Assembly (NCBI GenBank): GCA_023436925.1 | Contig: JAEZHJ010000111.1 | Span: 1 to 19,396, forward strand | DNA: 19,396 nucleotides | Direction: 5' to 3' | DNA from: Actinomycetes bacterium | GTDB taxonomy: Bacteria > Actinomycetota > Actinomycetes > Propionibacteriales > Propionibacteriaceae | Shown here: piece by piece, positions 13,565-19,382 of the stretch | Layout: each line of letters begins with the position of its first letter | How positions within the stretch are numbered: position 1 is the first letter of the stretch | Notes under the pieces: model-generated | Database searches by the model: none | Told to the model about the DNA's origin: nothing | The model's input: only the letters and a program-made list of their open reading frames with translations | Program-made: the position numbers and the translations under genes

Positions 13565-13708
13565 CTACCAGATGTCGGGTCGTTCTCGTTTCGGCTGCTC
13601 GGGCTGCGGCGGTTTGCGCGGCTCGGGCTGCAAGGCCCGGCGCGCCTCGTCCAGCATCCGCAGGGCGCGCAGCGTCCAGCGGGAGAGGTCGATCGGCGGG
13701 ATCTGCAT
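13565..13708 (-). CDS. 47-aa small protein of unknown function
   Basis: A 47-codon reading frame on the minus strand, ATG at 13708 and TAG at 13565-13567. Support: GGAGG sits 6-8 nt before the ATG, and a CATGAT -10-like element with a shared 15-bp context lies about 28 bp upstream. The product has an N-terminal amphipathic part (MQIPPIDLSRWTLRALRMLD, residues 1-20), then EARRALQPEP and a charged, Pro-rich tail ending PKRERPDIW. No transmembrane segment or Cys is present. I do not recognise a family. It converges on feoC (28 bp between stops) and diverges from murI, with its promoter next to the murI promoter. It is clearly better supported than the antisense shadow frames of nearby genes, but remains hypothetical. 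Confidence 0.65.
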   Translation of the reverse strand: MQIPPIDLSRWTLRALRMLDEARRALQPEPRKPPQPEQPKRERPDIW

Positions 13709-13735
13709 GGGTGCCTCCAGGGCGGCTTTGGCTCC

Positions 13736-13741
13736 ATCATG
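13736..13741 (-). promoter_or_regulatory. -10-like element of the 47-aa gene, in a 15-bp shared motif
   Basis: CATGAT on the minus strand, inside a 15-bp block (13732-13746) that is repeated exactly at 14777-14791 in front of the 48-aa gene. Predicted start point is near 13729, leader about 21 nt. Confidence 0.45.
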
Positions 13742-13751
13742 CCGCGAGGAA

Positions 13752-13757
13752 TAAAGT
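13752..13757 (+). promoter_or_regulatory. -10 element of a probable leaderless murI transcript
   Basis: TAAAGT fits TANNNT and is followed by 7 nt (CGGGCTC) and the murI GTG at 13765. It is only 10 bp from the opposing -10-like element of the 47-aa gene, so the two promoters would compete for polymerase. Confidence 0.6.
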
Positions 13758-13764
13758 CGGGCTC

Positions 13765-14571
13765 GTGGCAGCGCCTGACGCCCCGATCGGGGTTTTCGAC
13801 TCCGGCTTCGGTGGTCTCACCGTCGCGCGCGCGATCCTCGACCAGTTGCCGGGCGAGGACATGATCTACCTCGGTGACACCGCCCGCGCACCCTACGGCA
13901 CCAAGACCCTCCCCGAGGTCCGCGAGTTCGCCCTGGAGTGCCTCGACTACCTGGCCGACCAGGACGTGAAGGCGCTGGTGATCGCCTGCAATTCCGCCTC
14001 CTCGGCGGTGCTGCGGGATGCCCGGGAGCGCTATGACATCCCGGTCATCGACGTCATCCTGCCGGCCGCCCGGCGCGCCGTCCGGGTCTCCCGGGACGGC
14101 CGGATCGGGCTGATCTGCACCACGGCCACCGCCACCTCCCGCAGCTATGACGACGCCCTGGCGGCGGTCCCCGGGGTCGACCTGGTGACCGCGCCCTGCC
14201 CGTTGTTCGTCGACTTCGTCGAGGCCGGCGTCACCGGCGGCCCGGAACTGCTGCAGGCGGCGCGGGAGTACCTGCTCCCGCTGCGCGAGGCCGGGGTCGA
14301 CACCCTGATCCTGGGCTGCACCCACTACCCGCTGCTGGCCGGGGTGATCTCCTACGTGATCGGCGAGGACGTCACGCTGGTCTCCTCGGCGGAGGAGTGC
14401 GCCAAGCAGACCTTCGCCACCTTGAGCGATCTGGACCTGCTGCGCCCCACTCCGCGGGCCGGCAGCCAACGGTTCCTCACCACCGGCAGCCCGGAACTCT
14501 TTCAGGGCGTCGGCAGCCGGCTGCTCGGCGGGTTCGTCCACAAGGTCGAGCAGGTCTACGCGCTGGCCTGA
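13765..14571 (+). CDS. murI: glutamate racemase
   Basis: A 268-aa cytosolic enzyme making D-glutamate for peptidoglycan from L-glutamate. The two catalytic cysteines are present: Cys75 in IACNSASSAV and Cys185 in LGCTHYPLL. Also seen: IGVFDSGFGGLTVAR at the N-terminus (Asp12) and LGDTARAPYGTK. Start is GTG at 13765, placed by homology and by the TAAAGT element ending 7 nt before it; an in-frame ATG at 13711 would run into the promoter. In mycobacteria murI also lies between the clpS/cysM region and rph. It converges on the 48-aa gene with 33 bp between stops. Confidence 0.94.
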   Translation: MAAPDAPIGVFDSGFGGLTVARAILDQLPGEDMIYLGDTARAPYGTKTLPEVREFALECLDYLADQDVKALVIACNSASSAVLRDARERYDIPVIDVILPAARRAVRVSRDGRIGLICTTATATSRSYDDALAAVPGVDLVTAPCPLFVDFVEAGVTGGPELLQAAREYLLPLREAGVDTLILGCTHYPLLAGVISYVIGEDVTLVSSAEECAKQTFATLSDLDLLRPTPRAGSQRFLTTGSPELFQGVGSRLLGGFVHKVEQVYALA

Positions 14572-14604
14572 GCCGGCAGCGGGACGTCGCGGCCGGACCC
14601 GTCC

Positions 14605-14751
14605 TCAGGAGACCGGCTGGGCCGGCTGCCGGTCGTGGTGGCCGTCGCACCACTGGTCGGCCGGGACCTGGGCCTTCACCTCGTCGATGTGGAGACCGCA
14701 CCCCTTCCAGGTCGTCTTCCCGCACACCTCGCACCGCACCGGCTGGCACAT
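14605..14751 (-). CDS. 48-aa Cys-rich small protein, probable zinc-binding
   Basis: A 48-codon frame on the minus strand, ATG at 14751 and TGA at 14605-14607. AGGAG lies 7 nt before the ATG. The product starts MCQPVRCEVCGKTTWKGCG and continues through LHIDEVKAQVPADQWCDGHH; Cys2, Cys7, Cys10, Cys18 and Cys35 with His21 and His38/39 suggest a zinc knuckle. I recall very similar small actinobacterial proteins (CxxCGKTTWAGCGQHVDQV..VP..QRC.GH), so this is a real conserved gene of unknown function. It sits between murI and rph, a place taken by an Rv1339-type gene in M. tuberculosis. Its upstream region shares an exact 15-bp block with that of the 47-aa gene. Confidence 0.85.
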   Translation of the reverse strand: MCQPVRCEVCGKTTWKGCGLHIDEVKAQVPADQWCDGHHDRQPAQPVS

Positions 14752-14780
14752 CGTCGTCTCCTGTCCGTGGACCTGCCTCC

Positions 14781-14786
14781 ATCATG
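14781..14786 (-). promoter_or_regulatory. -10-like element of the 48-aa gene, in a 15-bp shared motif
   Basis: CATGAT on the minus strand within the block 14777-14791, identical to 13732-13746. Predicted start near 14774 and a leader of about 23 nt including the AGGAG ribosome binding site. Confidence 0.45.
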
Positions 14787-14833
14787 CCGCGCCGGGACCC
14801 GGACGCGACCACCCCGGCGTCCCCGTCCCGAAG

Positions 14834-14839
14834 TAGGGT
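14834..14839 (+). promoter_or_regulatory. -10 element of a probable leaderless rph-rdgB-thyA transcript
   Basis: TAGGGT, 7 nt (GTCGGGT), then the rph ATG at 14847. No ribosome binding site lies between. Confidence 0.6.
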
Positions 14840-14846
14840 GTCGGGT

Positions 14847-15569
14847 ATGTCCCCGAGAGCCGACGGCCGTGCCCCTGACCAACTGCGGCAGGTCCGCATC
14901 ACCCGGCAGTGGCTGGACCACGCCGAGGGGTCGGTGTTGGTCGAGTTCGGCGCCACCAGGGTGCTCGTCGCGGCCTCGGTGACCGCCGGCGTGCCGCGCT
15001 GGCGCAAGGGCTCCGGGCTGGGCTGGGTGACCAGCGAGTACGCCATGCTGCCGCGTGCCACCCACACCCGGGGCGAGCGCGAATCGATCCGCGGCAAGAT
15101 CGGCGGCCGCACCCACGAGATCTCCCGGCTGATCGGACGGTCGCTGCGCGCGGTGATCGACTACAAGGCGCTCGGGGAGAACACCATCGTGCTCGACTGC
15201 GACGTGCTGCAGGCCGACGGGGGGACCCGGACGGCGTCCATCACCGGCGCCTATGTCGCCCTCGCCGACGCCGTCGGCTGGCTGCGGGAGCGCGAGTTGC
15301 TGGCCGGTGAGCCGCTGGTCGACTCGGTCGCTGCCGTCTCGGTCGGAGTGGTGGACGGGGTCCCACTGCTCGACCTCGACTACTCCGAGGACTCCGGCGC
15401 CGAGGTCGACCTCAACGTCGTCGCCACGGGCTCGGGGACGTTCGTCGAGGTGCAGGGCACCGCCGAGGGCAAGCCCTTCGACCGCGACGTGCTCAACCAG
15501 TTGCTCGACCTGGGCCTGCTCGGCTGCCAGGGGCTCACCACCCTGCAGAGGGAGGCGCTGGCGCGATGA
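14847..15569 (+). CDS. rph: ribonuclease PH
   Basis: A 240-aa phosphorolytic 3'-5' exoribonuclease that trims tRNA 3' ends, working as a hexamer in the cytosol. The full family pattern is seen: RADGRAPDQLRQVRI, EGSVLVEFGATRVLVAASV, GLGWVTSEYAMLPRATHTR, a phosphate-binding Arg-rich part GRTHEISRLIGRSLRAV, DCDVLQADGGTRTASITGA and the C-terminal EVQGTAEGKPF. Length is normal. The ATG follows TAGGGT by 7 nt. It overlaps rdgB as ATGA. tRNA-Leu further along lacks an encoded CCA, so Rph plus CCA-adding activity would be needed there. Confidence 0.96.
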   Translation: MSPRADGRAPDQLRQVRITRQWLDHAEGSVLVEFGATRVLVAASVTAGVPRWRKGSGLGWVTSEYAMLPRATHTRGERESIRGKIGGRTHEISRLIGRSLRAVIDYKALGENTIVLDCDVLQADGGTRTASITGAYVALADAVGWLRERELLAGEPLVDSVAAVSVGVVDGVPLLDLDYSEDSGAEVDLNVVATGSGTFVEVQGTAEGKPFDRDVLNQLLDLGLLGCQGLTTLQREALAR

Positions 15570-16180
15570 GACGGCTGGTGGTCGCGACCCGCAACCCCAA
15601 GAAGTCGATGGAGTTGCGGCGAGTGCTGCAGGCAGAGCAACTGCCGGTCGAGGTGTTCGGACTGGACGAGTTGCCGGCCTACCCCGAACCCGCCGAGACC
15701 GAGGACACCTTCGAGGGCAATGCGCTGCTGAAGGCGCACGCCGCCGCCAGCCAGTTCGGCCACCTGGCGGTGGCCGACGACTCCGGCCTGGCGGTCGACC
15801 TGCTCAACGGGATGCCCGGGGTGCGCTCGGCCCGCTGGGCGGGTCCCGGCGCCACCGACCAGGCCAACCTCGACCTGCTGGTGCGCCAGCTGGCCGACAC
15901 CGACGACGAGCAGCGCACCGCACGCTTCGTCTGCGCGATGGCGATGGTCGCCCCCGACGGCCGGGAGTGGGTGGTTCGCGGCGAGATGCTCGGCCGGCTC
16001 GTGTTGGAGCCCCGCGGCAGCAACGGCTTCGGTTACGATCCGATCTTCATCGCCAACGAGCACCTCCACCTGACGAACGCGGAGCTGACCCCCGACGAGA
16101 AGGACGCGATCAGCCACCGCGGCAAGGCGGTCCGGAAGCTGGTGCCGTTGCTGCGGGCGGTGGTGGAGGAGGGCCTGTGA
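15566..16180 (+). CDS. rdgB: XTP/dITP diphosphatase (RdgB/Ham1)
   Basis: A 204-aa enzyme hydrolysing dITP, dXTP and XTP to monophosphates, keeping deaminated purines out of DNA. Seen: ATRNPKKSMELRRVL at the N-terminus, ETEDTFEGNALLKA, the substrate-site VADDSGLAVDLLNGMPGVRS, RGSNGFGYDPIF and SHRGKAVRKL. Start ATG overlaps the rph stop by 4 nt; the stop overlaps the thyA GTG by 4 nt, so it is the middle of a coupled operon. The rph-rdgB pair is widely conserved. Confidence 0.95.
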   Translation: MRRLVVATRNPKKSMELRRVLQAEQLPVEVFGLDELPAYPEPAETEDTFEGNALLKAHAAASQFGHLAVADDSGLAVDLLNGMPGVRSARWAGPGATDQANLDLLVRQLADTDDEQRTARFVCAMAMVAPDGREWVVRGEMLGRLVLEPRGSNGFGYDPIFIANEHLHLTNAELTPDEKDAISHRGKAVRKLVPLLRAVVEEGL

Positions 16181-16971
16181 AGCAGTACCTGGACCTGATG
16201 CGGCACGTCCTGGAGAACGGCACGCCCAAGTCGGATCGCACCGGGACCGGGACGCTCAGCGTGTTCGGGCACCAGATGCGCTTCGACCTGGCCGAGGGCT
16301 TCCCGCTGCTGACCACCAAGCGGCTCCACACCAGGTCGATCTTCGGTGAGCTCCTGTGGTTCCTGCGCGGCGACACCAACCTGGCCTGGCTGCACGAGAA
16401 CAACATCACGATCTGGGACGAGTGGGCCGACGCCGAGGGTGACCTCGGCCCGATCTACGGCTATCAGTGGCGGTCCTGGCCGACCCCGGACGGTCGCCAC
16501 GTCGACCAGATCAAGACGGTCATCGACTCGCTGCGCTCGAACCCCGACTCCCGCCGCCACATCGTGTCGGCCTGGAACGTGGGGCAGCTGTCCGAGATGG
16601 CGCTGCCGCCGTGCCACGCGCTCTTCCAGTTCTACGTCGCCGATGGGAAGCTGTCCTGCCAGCTCTACCAGCGCTCGGCGGACATCTTCCTCGGGGTGCC
16701 GTTCAACATCGCCTCCTACGCCCTGCTGACCCACCTGGTGGCGCGGGCCACGGGGCTGGAGCCGGGCGACTTCGTCCACACCCTCGGTGACGCGCACCTG
16801 TACAGCAACCACCTCGAGCAGGCCCGGCTGCAGCTGGAGCGCGAGCCGCGGCCGCTGCCCCGCCTGGTGCTCAACCCTGAGGTGACCGGGATCGACGCCT
16901 GGACGCTGGCCGACATCGAGGTGGTCGACTACGACCCGCACCCCGGGATCAAGGCCCCGATCGCGGTCTAG
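16177..16971 (+). CDS. thyA: thymidylate synthase
   Basis: A 264-aa enzyme methylating dUMP to dTMP with 5,10-methylene-tetrahydrofolate, the same length as E. coli ThyA. Catalytic Cys146 lies in LPPCHALFQFYV; also seen are KSDRTGTGTLSVFG, FPLLTTKRLHTRSI, CQLYQRSADIFLGVPFNIASYA and HLYSNH. Start GTG at 16177 overlaps the rdgB stop (GTGA) and is preceded by GGAGGAGGG inside rdgB. It produces dihydrofolate, which is reduced by the folA product encoded 44 bp downstream. Confidence 0.97.
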   Translation: MKQYLDLMRHVLENGTPKSDRTGTGTLSVFGHQMRFDLAEGFPLLTTKRLHTRSIFGELLWFLRGDTNLAWLHENNITIWDEWADAEGDLGPIYGYQWRSWPTPDGRHVDQIKTVIDSLRSNPDSRRHIVSAWNVGQLSEMALPPCHALFQFYVADGKLSCQLYQRSADIFLGVPFNIASYALLTHLVARATGLEPGDFVHTLGDAHLYSNHLEQARLQLEREPRPLPRLVLNPEVTGIDAWTLADIEVVDYDPHPGIKAPIAV

Positions 16972-17002
16972 CGGGTCCGGTCGGCCCGGCGGTGGCGCCC
17001 GG

Positions 17003-17008
17003 TAGTCT
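17003..17008 (+). promoter_or_regulatory. -10 element of a probable leaderless folA transcript
   Basis: TAGTCT, 7 nt (GCTCCCC), then the GTG of folA at 17016. It lies in the 44-bp gap after thyA and gives folA-dinB its own promoter in addition to read-through. Confidence 0.55.
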
Positions 17009-17015
17009 GCTCCCC

Positions 17016-17528
17016 GTGCGGATCATTGCCATCGCCATCGTGGGCTCCAACCGGGTGATCGGGGACGGCACCCGCCAGCCCTTCGAGATCGCCGAGGACT
17101 GGGAGCGGTTCAAGGCGGTCACGATGGGCCACCCGCTGGTGATGGGCCGTCGCACCCATGAGGCGATCGGCCGCTGGCTCCCCGGCCGGACCACGATCGT
17201 GGTGACGTCGCAGCCCTCGCGGATCGAGCTCCCCACGAAGGGGACCGCCACCGGGTACGCCGTCGACTCGGTCGAGGCCGCCCTCGACCTGGCCCGCTCG
17301 CTGGACGACGTCGTCTTCGTCGCGGGCGGCGGCACGGTGTACGAGGCCGCGTGGCCGCAGCTGACCGAACTCGACCTGACCGAGGTGGACGCCGCGGCCG
17401 AGGGGACGGTTCTGTTCCCGCGGATCGACCCGGCCCAGTGGCGCGAGGTCTCCCGCGAACCCCGCGACGGGTTCGCCTTCGTCGAGTACCGCCGCGTCGC
17501 TCCGTCCGGCCCGGACGTGGCCGGCTGA
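17016..17528 (+). CDS. folA: dihydrofolate reductase
   Basis: A 170-aa NADPH-dependent enzyme regenerating tetrahydrofolate, the partner of ThyA. Seen: IAIAIVGSNRVIGDG at the N-terminus, PFEIAEDWERFKAVTMG with the catalytic acid aligned to E. coli Asp27, PLVMGRRTHEAIGRWLPGR, TIVVTSQ, and the cofactor-site VAGGGTVYEAAWP. The usual LPW is QPF here, a mild change at the Trp22 position. Start is GTG at 17016; an in-frame ATG at 16992 would cross the promoter. dinB follows after 3 bp. Confidence 0.94.
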   Translation: MRIIAIAIVGSNRVIGDGTRQPFEIAEDWERFKAVTMGHPLVMGRRTHEAIGRWLPGRTTIVVTSQPSRIELPTKGTATGYAVDSVEAALDLARSLDDVVFVAGGGTVYEAAWPQLTELDLTEVDAAAEGTVLFPRIDPAQWREVSREPRDGFAFVEYRRVAPSGPDVAG

Positions 17529-17531
17529 GGC

Positions 17532-18881
17532 GTGCGCGGCACCGCCAGCATCCTCCACCTCGACCTGGACGCCTTCTTCGCCGCGGTCGAGCAGCGCGAC
17601 AAGCCGTCGCTGCGCGGCAAACCGGTGATCGTCGGCGGACTGGGGCAGCGAGGGGTGGTCTCGACCGCGTCGTACGAGGCCCGCCGGTTCGGCGTCCACT
17701 CCGCCATGCCGATGCACGAGGCGCGGCGGCGCTGCCCGCAGGCTGCCTTCCTGTCAGGGCGGTTCGACGCGTACCGGGAGTCCAGCCGGGTCGTGATGGG
17801 ACTGCTGCGGGAGTTGTCGCCGGCGGTCGAGGCGCTCAGCCTCGATGAGGCCTTCGTCGACCTCGCCGTCACCGACCGGTCGCTGGCCCCCGAGGATCTG
17901 GTCGCCCTCGCCGAGGAACTGCGGGGCCGGGTGCGGGAGCGGACCGGTGGGCTGGCCGCCTCGGTCGGCCTCGGCTCGTCGAAGTTCATCGCCAAGGTCG
18001 CCACCGAGCTGGCCAAGCCGGACGGGGTCCGCCTGGTCCCACCGGGGGAGGAGATGGCCACCATCGCCGGGCTGCCGGCACGGGCGATCCCCGGGGTCGG
18101 GCCGGCCACCATGGAGCGCCTGGCCCGGCTCGGGGTGGCCAAGGTGAGCGACCTGCAGGCGCTGTCGCAGGCCGAGCTGGTGCGCGAACTGGGCCGCTCG
18201 GCGGGGGAGACCCTGTTCAGCCTGGCGCGCGGCATCGACGAACGGCCGGTCGAGGCCGACCGGGAGACCAAGTCGATCTCGGTCGAGGACACCTTCGAAC
18301 GCGACATCGCCGACCGTGCGACCCTGGCCGGGGTCGCGAACCGGCACGCCGCGCTGGTCGCCGAGCGGCTGGCCAAGGCCGGCCTGTTCGCCCGCACCGT
18401 GACCCTGAAGCTGCGCTGGCCGGACTTCACCTCGTCCAGCCGCTCCCGGACCCTGAACGGGGCCACCGACCGTGCGGAGGTGGTCGCCCAGGTGGCCCGG
18501 GAGTTGCTGGACGGTGTCGACACCGGCGCCGGCGTCCGGCTGCTCGGGGTCGGGGTGTCGGGTCTGGTGGAGGTGGCGCAGGAGCCGCTGTTCGACCTGG
18601 CCGCCGATTCTTCGGACCGGGTCGTCGACGAGGTGGCCGCGGTCCCGCTCTCCCGACGCCCGGCGGGCTGGGCGCCCGGCAGTGATGTGGTGCACCGCGA
18701 GCTCGGCCCCGGCTGGGTGTGGGGCAGCGGCCACGGCGTCGTGACGGTCAGGTTCGAGACCGCCGACACCGGTCCCGGGCCGGTGCGCAGCTTCCCGACC
18801 GACGACCCAGACCTGAGCGCGGGAACAGTGTCCGGAAGCTCCGGGGCCGCCGATGGGGGGCCCTCCGCCTCAGTCGGGTAG
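17532..18881 (+). CDS. dinB: DNA polymerase IV, Y family, with a C-terminal Tudor/KOW-like module
   Basis: A 449-aa translesion DNA polymerase. Seen: LHLDLDAFFAAVEQ with metal ligand Asp11 and steric-gate Phe16, SYEARRFGVHSAMPM, LSLDEAFVDL with Asp105/Glu106, a helix-hairpin-helix region (LPARAIPGVGPATMERLARLG), and the little-finger domain. Gln350-Phe354 (QEPLF) fits the beta-clamp pentapeptide. After it come about 90 extra residues: roughly 382-428 (PGSDVVHRELGPGWVWGSG, then GVVTVRFE and SFPTDDPDL) look like a small beta-barrel module, ending in a Ser/Gly/Ala tail. I recall a similar end in mycobacterial DinB1. The GTG start, 3 bp after folA, has only a weak AGG upstream, so coupling to folA is likely. 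Confidence 0.92.
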   Translation: MRGTASILHLDLDAFFAAVEQRDKPSLRGKPVIVGGLGQRGVVSTASYEARRFGVHSAMPMHEARRRCPQAAFLSGRFDAYRESSRVVMGLLRELSPAVEALSLDEAFVDLAVTDRSLAPEDLVALAEELRGRVRERTGGLAASVGLGSSKFIAKVATELAKPDGVRLVPPGEEMATIAGLPARAIPGVGPATMERLARLGVAKVSDLQALSQAELVRELGRSAGETLFSLARGIDERPVEADRETKSISVEDTFERDIADRATLAGVANRHAALVAERLAKAGLFARTVTLKLRWPDFTSSSRSRTLNGATDRAEVVAQVARELLDGVDTGAGVRLLGVGVSGLVEVAQEPLFDLAADSSDRVVDEVAAVPLSRRPAGWAPGSDVVHRELGPGWVWGSGHGVVTVRFETADTGPGPVRSFPTDDPDLSAGTVSGSSGAADGGPSASVG

Positions 18882-18907
18882 TCGCGCGGGAGCGGGGACC
18901 GGGGCAG

Positions 18908-18913
18908 TAGGAT
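18908..18913 (+). promoter_or_regulatory. -10 element of the tRNA-Leu gene
   Basis: TAGGAT, 14 bp before the mature tRNA 5' end, fits TANNNT and implies a 5' leader of about 7 nt to be removed by RNase P. No good -35 is seen. Confidence 0.5.
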
Positions 18914-18927
18914 CTGCAGGGTTGCCG

Positions 18928-19009
18928 ACCGGAGTGGTGGAACTGGCAGACACGCAGGATTTAGGTTCCTGTGCCTTCGGGCGTGAGGGTTCAAGTCCCT
19001 TCTCCGGTA
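18928..19009 (+). tRNA. tRNA-Leu, anticodon UAG
   Basis: A class II tRNA of 82 nt. Acceptor ACCGGAG (18928-18934) pairs fully with CTCCGGT (19002-19008), discriminator A at 19009. The D-stem is GTG/CAC; anticodon stem CAGGA/TCCTG encloses loop TTTAGGT, giving anticodon TAG for CUN leucine codons. The long variable arm is GCC-TTCG-GGC, as in tRNA-Leu. The T-arm GAGGG-TTCAAGT-CCCTT is complete. The genomic 3' sequence is CGA, so CCA is not encoded. Confidence 0.96.
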
Positions 19010-19114
19010 CGAGGTTCTCCCGCGCAGGCCCTGGTCGCCGCCGGCGAGGCCTGAGTTTCGCCCAAGCCGGGTTCGCCTCGAGCAGGCCCGGATCTGATTG
19101 CGGAACTGGGGACG
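19010..19114. other. non-coding stretch after tRNA-Leu
   Basis: No supported gene, no T-run and no strong hairpin are seen in these 105 bases. Apparent reading frames here are extensions of shadows. Together with the repeat element that follows, it makes the last 387 bases of the window gene-free. Confidence 0.6.
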
Positions 19115-19354
19115 TTGGCGGTGGTTATGGGGGTGGCCTGGTCGCGGCCCGCAGCAGGTGGGGGCGCTGATGGTGGTTATGGCCCTGACTTGAGGGTCCA
19201 TAACCACCGCGAGTGCCCCCGGTCCGAGGTCCGGGGCCTCCCAGCCATGTCATAACCACCGCCAAGACCCCCGGTTCGAGGCTCGAGGGCCTCCGAGCGG
19301 GGTCACGCCGCGAGCGGCCCCTGATTGGAGGTCGAGGATCCCCGGGCCGTGCAT
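19115..19354. repeat. palindromic array of about 52-bp degenerate units, axis at 19190
   Basis: GGTGGTTATG occurs at 19120 and 19172, and its complement CATAACCACC at 19199 and 19251; spacing is 52 bp on both sides. All arms share one axis at 19190. The outer arms (19115-19129 and 19251-19265) are a perfect 15-bp inverted repeat. The inner arms form a hairpin: 19172-19182 pairs with 19198-19208 (11 bp), then CCCT/AGGG with one bulge around loop GACTTG. To the right the 52-bp unit continues as 19199-19250, 19251-19302 and a more decayed 19303-19354, sharing cores like CCCCCGGT.CGAGG. It looks like a REP/BIME-style element; its function is unknown. Confidence 0.8.
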
Positions 19355-19382
19355 CCGCCGCGGATGCGGACGGTTCTAGGCT
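19351..19382 (+). promoter_or_regulatory. inverted repeat followed by a -10-like element at the window edge
   Basis: GCATCCG-CCG-CGGATGC (19351-19367) is a perfect 7-bp inverted repeat. Ten bases later TAGGCT (19377-19382) fits TANNNT. This may be the promoter and operator of a gene beyond the window, or the hairpin may be a terminator; no start codon is seen before the end. Confidence 0.35.

Noticed and set aside
17402..17413. Copy of the left-end repeat core (GGGGACGGTTCT) inside folA
   Set aside because: It is a 12-nt match in frame with conserved dihydrofolate reductase coding sequence and lacks the CACAC part of the unit; most likely chance.
16949..19207. Long minus-strand frame opposite folA and dinB (752 codons)
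   Set aside because: It also runs through the tRNA and the repeat region, has Ser/Arg/Thr-rich shadow composition and no recognisable domain.
19115..19354. CRISPR array
   Set aside because: Cores are in opposite orientations around one axis, and the intervals between them are themselves related sequences rather than unique spacers. No cas gene is nearby.
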